Positions 1 through 9,039 of a stretch of 27,143 nt of DNA are shown piece after piece. Location: the NCBI GenBank assembly GCA_002104895.1, contig MCFG01000580.1, positions 1 through 27,143 on the forward strand. Direction: 5' to 3'. Position 1 is the first letter of the stretch. Each line of letters opens with the position of its first letter. Source of the DNA: Anaeromyces robustus (Eukaryota > Neocallimastigomycota > Neocallimastigomycetes > Neocallimastigales > Neocallimastigaceae). A program made the translations under genes and the position numbers. Below the pieces are notes generated by a model that saw nothing but the letters and a program-made list of their open reading frames with translations, was not told where the DNA came from and made no database searches.

Positions 1-7
1 AATTGAG

Positions 8-490
8 TGTAAAGATATTATGCGCCACACTATAATATCTTTAATTGAAAATTCAGCCACTTTTCAAGTGACTGAATTACAAAAAAAAAAAAAAAATATT
101 TCTGTTAAATAAAGTTCAAAACAAAATAAATTATTAATTTATTTTGTGAAATATTAATTTTTTCACTTTTAATTTATAAAATTTTTCATTTTTTTTTAAA
201 TTTAAAATATATAATAAATATATTATTAATATTAGAATAATAAATAAATAATAAATGAACTCAATTGAAATTATTTAGTCTTAGTTTTAATAGTTAATTT
301 AAAATTTCTATTTTTAGAAATAATAAATAAATTTATTAAATAATAAAGTTTAGTTAGTTAGATAGTCCGTAAATAAATAGAATTAAATATAAATAAATTA
401 GTATAATATATAATAAATATAATTATGAAAAAATATAAAAATACTTCAAAATTTCTTAAATTTTGAAAGGTGTAATTGTTATTAAATTTG
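8..490 (-). mobile_element. Small non-autonomous DNA transposon copy, TGTAAAGA terminus, truncated
   Basis: From position 8 the sequence begins with terminus TGTAAAGATATTA and is the reverse complement of the element at 7434-8064. The match runs through AGCCACTT, the AT-rich body, TAGATAGTCCGT and TCTTAAATTTTGAAAG to about 486-490, then fades. The opposite terminus (TCTTTACA) is not found, so the copy is truncated or too diverged. Relative to the other copy it has an expanded A run (81-96) and lacks about 32 bases just inside. It carries no gene. The reading frame to 112 that resembles the end of the transposase ORF near 7975 is element sequence read through in that ORF. The first 7 bases are flank. 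Confidence 0.8.
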
Positions 491-706
491 AATATAAAAT
501 TTTAATTATTAATAAAAAAATTATTATAACAAAACATATTATTATAACCAGTGGAATTTAAATAAAAAATATTTAATTTATCAATATTTTCTTTATATCT
601 GTAATAGTACTTTTCATTACTTAATTTTTCAATTAAAATATTTGATTTTATTTTTATATTAAATTTTGTATTTTTAAAAATTTAGTATAGGGGTTAGTAA
701 CTCTAC
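491..706. other. AT-rich spacer with small hairpin
   Basis: No coding signal. A short inverted repeat GGGTTAG/CTAACCC lies at about 691-713 with a 9-nt loop and overlaps the stop codon of the minus-strand frame ending at 707. It could be a transcript hairpin or chance. Confidence 0.4.
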
Positions 707-826
707 CTAACCCTTTTCATTAAATACCTCCTTTCTTAAATATTTCACCTCATAATTAAAATTATTATAATTTTCATAAATTTTTATTTTTTTATTGAAA
801 TTAATAATATTATCTAGTAATTTTCG

Positions 827-858
<32 letters not shown>

Positions 859-1056
859 ATTTTCTACGTTTATTATTAAAATAATCTATAATACTAAATT
901 TTCTTTTTCTATAATTAAAATATTCTTCATTATTATTGTCATTATTATTAATATTATAATAATTGTTATCGTTATTATTATTACTACTACTACTAGGGTT
1001 ATTCTATTTCTATTTCTGTTATTTATATTTCTATTTCTATTATTTATACTACTCAT
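707..1056 (-). pseudogene. Asn-rich basic ORF after the LINE ORF1-like gene, frameshifted
   Basis: An ATG at 1056-1054 lies 5 nt beyond the stop of the preceding minus-strand frame. It starts a short Asn/Arg-rich reading (MSSINNRNRN). A frame change near 1005 then gives an open frame to a TAG at 709-707. The second part has an Asn/Ser run, a basic patch with KRKFSIIDYF, a further Asn run, and a predicted helical tail rich in Lys, Tyr and Glu. I do not recognise the protein. It is either the detached C-terminal half of the ORF1-like gene upstream (one ancestral ORF with several frameshifts) or a second small cistron. No RT domain follows. Confidence 0.4.
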
Positions 1057-1061
1057 ACTAT

Positions 1062-1301
1062 TTATTCTAAATAATCTGGATCTTCTTCTGTATTATCAAA
1101 TTCAGATGAAGATTCATAATTATCAAAAAGAGAAATAGAATTAGAAGTTGTAGTAGTGGTAGTAGCTATATCATTATAATAATTTGGAGGTGAGGATGAA
1201 ATATTTATTATTTCGTTTATATTTTGTATAACATTAGATATTACTGATGTATTATTGTCATTATTATTATTATTGTCGTTATTATTATTATGATTATTAT
1301 G

Positions 1302-1351
<50 letters not shown>

Positions 1352-2243
1352 AGTTATTTCTATTAAAACCAGCTTCTTTAAATCTGTTGAGAAAACTATC
1401 TAAGGTACCTTTTCTTATTTTATTATTCTTTCTATTTTCTTCTTCATTTTCATCTTCTCTTTCTTTTCCTTTTCCTTTTCCTTTGCCTTTTTCATTATTG
1501 TTAATTTCTTCTTCTTCTTCTTCTCTTTCTCTTCCTTTGCCTTTTTTATTATTGGGAATTTCTTCTTCTTCTCTTTTCTCTTTCGTATTTCTTCATTTGA
1601 ATTGGTATATATAGTAAAATTTGTTTTTTGTAAAACGTTTTTGAAATAATCCTTTAAATAGTCTGGATGGTCTCTTTCTATTATTTTATGAATTCTATTG
1701 TAGTATCCTTTTTCAATTCTTTTGATTTCTTTTTCGGATACTTCTTCCTTCCCAATACTATTTAAAGGATTGAAATTCTCTAGAATTTCATATTTATTTA
1801 AACTATTTAAAAAAGAAAAAACTTCTCTAAAAGTTTTTTCGTAACGTTTTACTATCACCAATTCACATATATCTTTGTTAAAAAAAGATATATTTTTAAC
1901 ATAGGATTTATCCAAACCATGATTAAAAAGCAATTCTTTGACAACACGAATAGGTTGTCTTTCTAATCCTTTTATATAAATAATTTTAACATCACTTAAT
2001 GTTAAAACTTTTTTAGGTCTATTGGTAAGACCAAGAATTGCTTTTTCAAATTTTTCCAATCCTCCACTCTGTTCTAATATTTTTTGGATACCAGGTGGAA
2101 TACTATCTGGATTGGAATTTTTTATTAAACTTTCAATTTTCATTAAAAGTTCTTTATTTTTTTGGTTTGGATTTTTATATATTTTTTCGACAGTTTGAAA
2201 TCTTTCAATAACTGCCTTATTTTTTTTTGAAAAAATGTAATTG

Positions 2244-2275
<32 letters not shown>

Positions 2276-2292
2276 TGAAAGAATAAAATTCT
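1062..2292 (-). pseudogene. LINE ORF1-like (Gag-like) gene, one frameshift
   Basis: The longest clean frame is 2143 to 1415 (242 codons). It stays open upstream through an Asn run to a TAG at about 2293, with no earlier ATG, so the N terminus is either at 2143 or lost. The core (about residues 45-130: PKKVLTLSDVKIIYIKG, then RQPIRVVKELL, then YVKNISFFNKD) resembles the small alpha/beta domain I associate with ORF1 of fungal LINEs. That is from memory and moderate. Near 1590 the frame is off by one: the called frame becomes almost pure Lys, while the neighbouring frame reads a balanced Glu/Gly/Lys linker, then KGTLDSFLNRFKEAGF, a 30-plus Asn run and an acidic tail (DYLE) ending at 1062. A single-base indel in a purine run is the simplest explanation. 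It is not followed by an endonuclease/RT ORF. Confidence 0.5.
1257..1350. repeat. (ATT)n microsatellite coding Asn on the minus strand
   Basis: Near-perfect ATT triplets with GTC and ATG interruptions, which read as Asp and His on the minus strand. They keep the frame of the ORF1-like tail. Shorter ATT runs of the same kind lie at about 831-856 and 2235-2275. Confidence 0.9.
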
Positions 2293-2531
2293 AGAATAAC
2301 TTTAATTTTAATAAATTTATATTAATAGGATAAATGTAATTACGAATAAAACAATGTATTATTAATAATGTAATGTTCTTAGAATATTCATGTATTAAAT
2401 TATTAGTAATTAATATAAGCCACAAATTTTACTATAAAAGAAAATGAAATGTATTAATTAAATCTTTGTAATTACCTTTTATTAAAATATTAATAAATAA
2501 ATTTTAAAACATAAAAACTATTTTTCTTTTA
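2293..2531. other. AT-rich stretch, possible decayed LTR
   Basis: There is no ORF. It lies directly upstream of a copia-type primer site and gag, so the 5' LTR of that element should end at about 2531. I cannot find its TG start or a matching 3' LTR, so the LTR is inferred from position only. Confidence 0.3.
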
Positions 2532-2545
2532 GATTAAGAGTCTCA
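2532..2545 (+). promoter_or_regulatory. Retrotransposon primer-binding site, tRNA-Lys(CUU) half type
   Basis: GATTAAGAGTCTCA is identical to the 14 bases that follow the 5' LTR of the intact copia element at 18506. It is complementary to the anticodon arm of tRNA-Lys(CUU), whose loop is CTCTTAA. It sits 46 nt before the ancestral gag start. Confidence 0.6.
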
Positions 2546-2591
2546 ATCTCATACTAACTAAAAAAGAATCTTTAAAAAGCTTAAAATCAAA

Positions 2592-3350
2592 ATGGCCACA
2601 TAATTTATGATTGCTAACAACGGACGTCCTCTCAATGGAGATAACTTCAATACTTGGAGCCTCAGAATGACTAGTATTCTTACTGCTTTAAGGATCAGTA
2701 AATATATTACTGAAAAACAAGACTTCAAAAATTTGGATGAAGCTGAAAAACAGAAAGATGCAATTGCAAAATCAATCCTGTTAAATAATATTGAAGATAA
2801 AATCTACCCGACGATATGCCAAACCGACTCAGCCTATGATCTTATGGAAAATCTGAGGAACCTTTATAAAGAAGATCAAGACGTAACCCTTCAGGAGTGG
2901 ATGAACAAACTAAAACAACTAAAAGTTAAAAATAATCATGATCTTCTAAATGTAATCAGCAAAATGATGTCTATATTCAAGCAAATGGATAATGCGGACG
3001 TACCTTTGACTGAATCTGAAAAAACCAACAACATGCTTGGCTGTATGCTGAATCAGTTGAAAATTATATTTATTTCCGGAAATACAAAGAAAGCAGACGA
3101 ATTATTTGAAGATATTAAATTAAAATTTAAATTACTGTATCACGTAGGCAATAATAATAATTATGAATACAAGAATAATCGAGAACCCGTGGACAGAATG
3201 GATATAGACTTAATGGAAAACATTCTAAATATAAACAATAATAAAAATAGAAATAAAACATTCTGTCATATTTGTAAGATGAATAATCATAATACAATAC
3301 ATTTTAATACATTTTACACATATTTCACATATTCTAACATTATTATTTAA
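2592..3350 (+). pseudogene. gag: Copia-type Gag, truncated, early nonsense codon
   Basis: The open frame 2607-3350 (247 codons) has the N-terminal pattern of Ty1/copia Gag (LNGDNFNTWSLRM, the L-x-G-x-N-(F/Y)-x-x-W motif) followed by the helical UBN2-type region, a mostly hydrophilic linker and a zinc-knuckle start, CHICKMNNHNTIH. The fourth knuckle ligand (Cys expected 5 residues after the His) is Phe, and the reading then runs into a TACATTTTAATACATTTTA duplication. An in-frame ATG at 2592 (MAT, then TAA, then FMIANN) is 15 nt upstream, so the ancestral start was probably 2592 and a nonsense codon now separates it. No protease, integrase or RT follows. Its base composition is less AT-rich than its surroundings. 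It is related to but clearly diverged from the gag at 18584. Non-functional remnant. Confidence 0.75.
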
Positions 3351-4209
3351 TAATAATTGTATTTGCCTTTCGCTTGTTGATAATTTCATTAAAAGTGTAT
3401 TAATAGATTTTTTTATTTCAAAATTATCTTTTAGAATTTTATTAAAACTTTCTAATGAAATATTATCAACAGCTTGATAATGATTTTCTACATTAAATCT
3501 CGGCAAAAAATATTCTAATGTAAGATTTGTGGAATGATCATTATCTTTATTTTTTTGGTGGGGGTTTATATTTTTTGGCTTACTTTTTATGTAGTAACTT
3601 GTATTGAATAATTGAAAAGATTTAAGAATTATCAATAATATTCCTATAACCTTCAATATCATAGTTACATGCAAGGCATTCCTTCAGCTCCCCAATGCTT
3701 TTATCTTTGGCTCCAGGAGAAGGAAATAAAGGGGTATTTGGCATATTTAGTGTATCTTTTTCCAAGAATTTAAGAGGCAACATCACCATTGACTAAGTCT
3801 TTAAAATGAATTTTGAAATTTGTATCGTTGTCGCCAGTAAGACACACTATCCCCCTTAAATTTAAGTAAATTAGGTAAGCCTTGAACCCAACAGCCGATA
3901 CATATCCTTTACACTTATTATTACATCGGATAGTGTAATAAGTTTTAACCTTGATCCCATTTTTGATGATCCGCTCTCTGTATATATTTCCTTGACATCC
4001 CCCACTATTACATTTAATAAGAAACATTTCTTTCTTATTTGTGTCAATATCCAGAAAGAAAAAAATGTTCCTAAGGCCAGCATCCCTTATGAAGGTATCC
4101 CTTATTTTTCCATACCTTCTTGGATCATTGAGTGGTAAGTTATAGACTTCTGGCGGTGATATTACATTGGTTTGAAAATCCAATTTAATGGTTTTTATTG
4201 GATTTTCAA
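3345..4209 (-). pseudogene. Unrecognised 'gene X', copy 1, frameshifted
   Basis: Minus-strand coding remnant with visibly higher GC than its surroundings. Segment 1 (4209 to 3770) reads NPIKTIKLDFQTN, then PEVYNLPLNDPRRYGKIRDT, a hydrophobic FFFLD strand, and two Cys pairs (KCNSGGCQG, C-x4-C; RCNNKCKGY, C-x3-C) that could bind zinc. After a stop at 3770 the sense continues in another frame (LEKDTLNMPNTPLFPSPG, then ECLACNYDIEGYRNIIDN). Near 3630 it shifts again into a frame with NLTLEYFLPRFNVENHYQ and a Lys/Glu/Ile helical tail ending in an Asn run near 3345. Positions 3981-4207 match 13503-13729 with no gaps and about 9 differences. The N-terminal 30 residues present in copy 2 are missing here. 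Family not recognised; possibly a host gene or an unfamiliar transposon protein. Confidence 0.55.
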
Positions 4210-4215
4210 ACCAAT
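4166..4215. repeat. Perfect 19-bp inverted repeat (hairpin) at the 5' break of gene X copy 1
   Basis: Arm 4166-4184 (ATTGGTTTGAAAATCCAAT) is the exact reverse complement of 4197-4215, with a 12-nt loop. In copy 2 of gene X the same place has only the shorter natural inverted repeat TTGGATTTTC/GAAAATCCAA. Here the symmetry extends beyond the point where the copies diverge. Confidence 0.9.
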
Positions 4216-4751
4216 ATAAAGCTATAACTTTTAAACTAAATAAAGTTATAATAGCTTTTCTAGAAGTTAAAAAAAATTATCAAGACATGTTGATAGAAAC
4301 GAATAAGAATAGGGAAATAGAAGAATTAATAAGTATTATAGATAACAAAGACATGGATATTTCTCAACTAGAAAGTCGTATCACAAACGAAAGAATTAAT
4401 ATTTTAAAATATGAAATTAAGAAAATTAAAAAAGAAGAAAATAAAAAGAAATTAATGGAAAATAAATTTAGTAAATTCTATAAAAATATAAGAGATTTTA
4501 AATATAATAATAAATTAAATTTAGTAAACAATAAATTAAATAGAATTGCCTTAACTAGGCAAGTTTATGAAAATTCTAAAAATTTAAATTTAATAATGAA
4601 ATACCTAAACATCAAATATAACTTAAATAAACATATAGAAAATAATGAAAATAATGAAATTAATGAAAATAATACAATTAATGAAAATATAGAAATTAGG
4701 GTTAAGTTTTTAATGATAAATTTATTAATTATTTGGAATTGTATGAGTTAA
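4188..4751 (+). CDS. Hypothetical coiled-coil-like protein, start uncertain
   Basis: 187-codon open frame, Lys/Asn/Glu/Ile-rich. The first about 25 codons are not credible because they run through the antisense of gene X and the hairpin. From about residue 28 (NYQDMLIETNKNREIEEL) to about 140 it looks like a long charged helix with spaced Ile/Leu (MDISQLESRITNERINILKY, then KKLMENKFSKFYKNIRD), followed by repeated NNE/NEN units and a hydrophobic end. There is no motif I can name. It could be a fragment of a transposon accessory protein joined to the gene X break, or a chance ORF in AT-rich DNA. The even hydrophilic composition argues against pure chance. Confidence 0.35.
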   Translation: MVFIGFSNQYKAITFKLNKVIIAFLEVKKNYQDMLIETNKNREIEELISIIDNKDMDISQLESRITNERINILKYEIKKIKKEENKKKLMENKFSKFYKNIRDFKYNNKLNLVNNKLNRIALTRQVYENSKNLNLIMKYLNIKYNLNKHIENNENNEINENNTINENIEIRVKFLMINLLIIWNCMS

Positions 4752-5109
4752 AAATAAAATAAGAGAGAAAAAGATGAAAATTGAGTAAAAAAGACTATAT
4801 ATATAAAACTACATATATAGAAAAAATTTATGAAAAACAAAGTATATCTATGCAAGATATATATATAAGTATGAATCAGAAAAATTTTTTCTTGTGAAAC
4901 AATCTTGAGAGTAGTACAATAAAAATTTATGATAATCAAAAATTTTATTGAGAACTGAAAATGTTGCACAATAAAATGATAATAATATCAAAATTTTTCA
5001 TTGTGATACTCTGAGAAAGGTAACACAGTAAAATTTTTTAATAAATTGAGATAGATAGTATAATAATAAATAAATAATAAAACTATATATACTAAAGAAA
5101 ATAATGCTA
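4752..5109. other. AT-rich, no gene seen
   Basis: Contains TA dinucleotide runs and several AAAATTTT blocks. GTAGTACAATAAAAATTT near 4911 recurs near 18064. I see no credible ORF. Confidence 0.5.
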
Positions 5110-5470
5110 AGTTAAAATACGTTAATAAAATAAGGTTTTTAAAGTTACATAAAACGTACTAAAACCCTTACATTAATGTATTTCAATATTCTAAAGTTTT
5201 GCAAAATTTTTCTAATTACGTGATCTGCAATACAAAACATATTACAGAACGTAATTATATAAATAATAATATATGTAAATTCTAATAAAAACAAATATAT
5301 ATATAAATAACTAAATAAATAGATATCCATATATATAAAATGTTAATAAAAAATTTACATAAGAGAATTTAAATTAATAATATATATATAATATTGATAT
5401 AGTGAAAATAAAATTTTTAATAATAGTAGAAAAATTAATAAATACCATAATATATATATTAATTAACACT
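5110..5470 (+). repeat. Dispersed repeat family R, copy A
   Basis: Directly repeated with copy B (about 15120-15480): AATAAGGTTTTTAA, then ATTACGTGATCTGCAATAC, AAAACATATTAC, AACTAAATAAATAGATAT and AATATTGATATAGTGAAAAT occur in the same order. It lacks the upstream part (GTGTGATAGAAGATTTACATG) present in copies B and C. Non-coding. Confidence 0.8.
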
Positions 5471-5925
5471 ATTAAGAAAAATAAAATTTTCATTATACCT
5501 ATTATATATATATTAGTAAACATTGAAAAAATTTATCTAAATAAAAATAAAATTAAATTTTTTATATATATCTAAATATCTAAATAAATATATAAATAAA
5601 TACATATCAAAATTAATTTATCATTACCAAATATATATAAAATGAGTTAAGTATATAAGATTAAATAAATATATATAAATAAGAAAAATTATTATAAATA
5701 AATATTTCATTATTCATAAAAAAATTCTTATATATATATATTAAAGTAAAAGTTAAAAAAAATTATATATATAAGATATTATATAAAATTATCCATATTC
5801 ATTCATTTATAAAAATAAATAAACAAATAAAAAATAATATTATATAATAAAAAATATATAATAATTTATAAAGCTTAATGAAAATATATAAATATAAATA
5901 ATAAATATTACTTAACAATATTATT
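5471..5925. other. AT-rich, TATATA tracts, no gene seen
   Basis: Almost pure A/T with many TATATATA blocks and AAATAAATA runs. No ORF or structured repeat that I can support. Confidence 0.5.
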
Positions 5926-6020
5926 AAAGGGGGTGTCCCATTTTGCCAAGTCACGTTTTTTTTGTGGCTAAATAAAACTATGTATGTTTGATGATTTATG
6001 AATATATTATAATGTGGCGT
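5926..6020. other. Short GC-bearing island with GTGGC motifs
   Basis: Stands out in the surrounding A/T: GGGGGTGTCCCATTTTGCCA, TTTGTGGCTAA and ATGTGGCGTATAA. CCCATTTyrCCAAGT recurs at about 9420-9436 and GTGGCGTA-like words recur elsewhere. Function unknown. Confidence 0.4.
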
Positions 6021-6024
6021 ATAA

Positions 6025-6315
6025 ATAATAAAATAATATTAAAATAAAATAAAATAAAATAAAATAAAATAAAATAAAATAAATGATATTTCATTAATAA
6101 AATAATAAAATTAAATAAAATAAAATGAAATAAATTTTATTTCATAAATAAAATAATAAAATTAAATAAAATAAAATAAAATAAATTTTATTTCATTAAT
6201 AAAATAATAAAATTAAATAAAATAAAATGAAATAAATTTTATTTCATTAATAAAATAATAAAATAAATAAATGTTATTTCATTAATAAAAAATAAAATAA
6301 TAAAATAATAAAATA
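6025..6315 (+). repeat. (AAAAT)n microsatellite and ~60-bp tandem repeat
   Basis: AAAAT pentamers up to about 6080, then about five units of the form ATTTCATTAATAAAATAATA followed by AAATTAAATAAAATAAAAT, differing by small indels. Non-coding. Confidence 0.8.
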
Positions 6316-6317
6316 AT

Positions 6318-6730
6318 ATTATTAAAACATAAATTTTTAAAATAAAACTATATTGATCATATTTATTTAGTAATTTCTCTTTTATTTTTTAATTATTAAT
6401 TAATAATTTTAATATTTAAATCATCTCAACAATCTAACCATAATAAAATAATAAAATTATAAAATAATAATAGAATAATAAAATAATAAAATAATATTAA
6501 TTATTTTTAATATTATTAAAACATAAATTTTTATATAATAAAATAATAAAATAATAAAATAATAAAATAATATTAATTATTTTTAATATTATTAAATAAT
6601 AAATTTTTAAAATAAAACTCTATTGATCATATTTATTTGGTTATTTCTCTGTTTTTTTTTTTTTTTTTTTTTTTTTTAATTATTAATTAATAATTTTAAT
6701 ATTTAAATCATCTAAACAATCTAACCATAA
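6318..6730. repeat. Direct duplication covering the 3' end of the MULE gene
   Basis: 6318-6442 and 6588-6730 share TTTTTAAAATAAAACT, TATTGATCATATTTATTTG, TTAATTATTAATTAATAATT and ATTTAAATCATC, then CAATCTAACCATAA, separated by AATAAAATA runs. The right copy has a T run of about 26 (ending at 6677) where the left has a short mixed tract. The right copy is continuous with the MULE C terminus. The left one is a duplicated end with a stop in the LWLDC motif. Confidence 0.75.
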
Positions 6731-7033
6731 ATTAATTATTTTATTTCTATCAATTTCATTTTTTCTTTTTTCCAGGATTTCCATAATTTTGTAATATTTA
6801 AATTAATTTCATCGGTTCTTATTAGTTTCTTTGGCTTTTTTTCCCAATATCCTGCAATTCTCCTTTGGTAGTCAATATTAAATAAGAACTCTTGTTTTTG
6901 TAATACATATATTAATTTAAAAAAAGTAGGTTTTTTTGAAAAAATACTTTTTAATTGATTATTATAAGATTCTGAAGCATTGTTTGTAATATGTTTTATA
7001 TTATTATAGTAATTCCAATACTTAATATTATAA

Positions 7034-7330
7034 TTGTTAATTTATTTTATTTATATAATTTATTTATTTTAATATATTTAATAATTAATACATTTATTTA
7101 ATATGAAAGAATTAAAAACAACTTCTTCAAAGAATAAAATTATTGTCAGGTGAAAATATAAAATAGAATATATCATGTGAATACATGACTTTACATAAAA
7201 TAATGTATAATACATAAAAATATAATGATTACATAAATTTAAGATATTTACATAAATAATGTTAATAAAACATAAATATACTATTTACACGTGATTAATA
7301 AAATGAAGTTATAAATTTAAATCTTAACAA
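7034..7330. mobile_element. MITE of 297 bp, TAA target duplication
   Basis: Begins TTGTTAATTTA and ends TAAATCTTAACAA (7-bp perfect, longer imperfect terminal inverted repeat). It is flanked by TAA at 7031-7033 and 7331-7333. Deleting it with one TAA rejoins the transposase frame exactly (TYLIDY to NIKYWNYY). The three-base TAA duplication fits PIF/Harbinger-type elements. The interior has no ORF. Confidence 0.7.
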
Positions 7331-7433
7331 TAATCAATTAAATATGTATATTTAAAATATTCTAAAAATTCTAAAAATTGAACATAATTATGTTCTTTAC
7401 ACTTGCTTTTAATTCTATTATAAATATCGTATA

Positions 7434-8064
7434 TGTAAAGAGTTTGTTTAACTAGATTACAACAACAATAAAAAATACACTAATACAAGAATTAAAAAAA
7501 ACACGTTAATAAAAATTTGTTTTATTAAAATATAGTTTTATTAATTATATTAAGAAAATATAAGTTAATAACAATTACAACTTTCAAAATTTAAGAAATT
7601 TTGAAGTATTTTTATATTTTTTCATAATTATATTTATTATATATTATACTAATTTATTTATATTTAATTCTATTTATTTACGGACTATCTAACTAACTAA
7701 ACTTTATTATTTAATAAATTTATTTATTATTTCTAAAAATAGAAATTTTAAATTAACTATTAAAACTAAGACTAAATAATTTCAATTGAGTTCATTTATT
7801 ATTTATTTATTATTCTAATATTAATAATATATTTATTATATATTTTAAATTTAAAAACAATGAAAAATTTTATAAATTAAAAGTGAAAAAAATTAATATT
7901 TCACAAAATAAATTAATAATTTATTTTGTTTTGAACTTTATTTAATTGATTTAAATTATTGTTTCACAATAATTTCACAGAAATATTTTTTGTAATTCAG
8001 TTACTTGTAAAGTGGCTGAATTTACGATTAAAGATATTATAATGTGGCGCGTAATATCTTTACA
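7434..8064. mobile_element. Non-autonomous DNA transposon of 631 bp, TIR TGTAAAGA, GTATA target duplication
   Basis: Ends are TGTAAAGAG at 7434 and its near inverse ATCTTTACA ending at 8064. GTATA directly repeats at 7429-7433 and 8065-8069. Removing the element with one GTATA rejoins the MULE frame (NPDYIY to DIYNRIK). The outer sequence includes AGCCACTTTACAAG, and the subterminal region carries GTGGCGCGTAATATC. The element is AT-rich with no own gene, so it depends on a transposase from elsewhere. The 5-bp duplication does not decide the superfamily. Confidence 0.8.
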
Positions 8065-9039
8065 GTATATATAATCTGGATTTATGAATGGAAAATTTGA
8101 AATATGTTTATAATCATTATTTAAATCATTGTTACTTATTACTTCTTTAGAGCATAATTTATTAAATTTATTTTTAAATGCTCTTTTGTAGTGCCAAATA
8201 CAATATTTGATATTTATATTTGGAAATACTTTTTCGGCGGCATTTGATATCGCCTTCTCAAAATCACAATTAAAATACTTTGGAGTAATTTCATTATTAC
8301 TGTTATATTTATTAGCATTTTTTTTTAGTTCCTCTAATAATATTTCATAATTTATTTGTTCTTTATTTTTTATAATAGAAAAAGAAGTGGTATAAAAACT
8401 ATTTAATTTTTCAATATACGTTCTTGTTATGAATACTTGTTGAGCTATTGCAGGTGCAGTGTAAAAAGTTCCATCTGCAAATATGTCTTCATATTTTGAA
8501 AACAATTCTGCTTGGAATGGAGATTGAAAAATTATAAGATTATCATTTTTGAATATTTTAAATTCTTTATCCTCTTTTGTTTTATAATATTCTGATACAT
8601 CGGGAATTTCATCAAATGATTTTAAATCAGGAGGTAAATTTTTACTTATTTCTTGCTATTGAAGATTTAATTGTTTTATATTGACAACATTGAGATCCCA
8701 TTTCAGGAGAAATTTCATCATATAAACGTTTTGGTTTTATATCAAAAGGAACTGAACTTCTTCTAATTTCATATTTAATTTTATGTTTTACTAATGATGT
8801 AGTTGCTTCATATTTTTTTTCAAGATGATTATGTGAGCTATCATATTTTAATATCTCATATTATCATTTAAAATAATGAATGATTTGCATCTATTCATTG
8901 TTCTATATTCAGTACATTTATATATTTTTGAATTGTCTTTTCTTTTAGATGAAAGATTAAATTTATATTTTCTGTTTATAATAATTTGTTCATTCCCTCT
9001 ATTAGTTTCGCTTATCTCAATTTCTATATTTTCTTCCAT

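Larger units (their letters stand above)
6683..9039 (-). pseudogene. FLYWCH/MULE-type transposase, frameshifted and split by two insertions
   Basis: Start ATG 9039. The N-terminal FLYWCH-like finger has CTEYRTMNRC (C-x8-C) and, after a frameshift near 8850, SSHNHLEKK (H-x-H). A second frameshift lies near 8650, then NLPPDLKSFDEIPDVSEYY. The MULE catalytic core follows: FADGTFYTAP (first Asp), YFNCDFEKAISNA (second Asp), then CIWHYKRAF (C-x2-H). The frame enters the 7434-8064 element after NPDYIY and stops inside it at 7975. It resumes at 7428 (DIYNRIKSKC, LEFLEYF), is broken again by the 7034-7330 element, and continues with KYWNYYNNIKHITNNASES (third catalytic residue, Glu), the DYQRRIAGYW helix and, after a third frameshift near 6797, NLWLDCLDDLN and TAA 6685-6683. 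All family landmarks are present, so it was once complete. It is now dead. Confidence 0.85.

Noticed and set aside
1-112. Apparent 3' end of a transposase reading into the window on the plus strand
   Set aside because: It matches the end of the ORF at 7975, but that ORF end is itself inside the 7434-8064 transposon. The coding look is read-through of element DNA.
1387-1614. Ser/Phe/Leu-rich plus-strand ORF
   Set aside because: Antisense of the Lys/Glu purine-rich linker of the ORF1-like gene.
3225-3674. 149-codon minus-strand ORF as a separate gene
   Set aside because: Its start is a TTG, its 5' part is the wrong frame of gene X and its 3' part is antisense to gag. Only the middle belongs to the gene X pseudogene.
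4748-5330. Two small Phe/Ile/Tyr-rich minus-strand ORFs
   Set aside because: AT-rich non-coding repeat, composition expected by chance.
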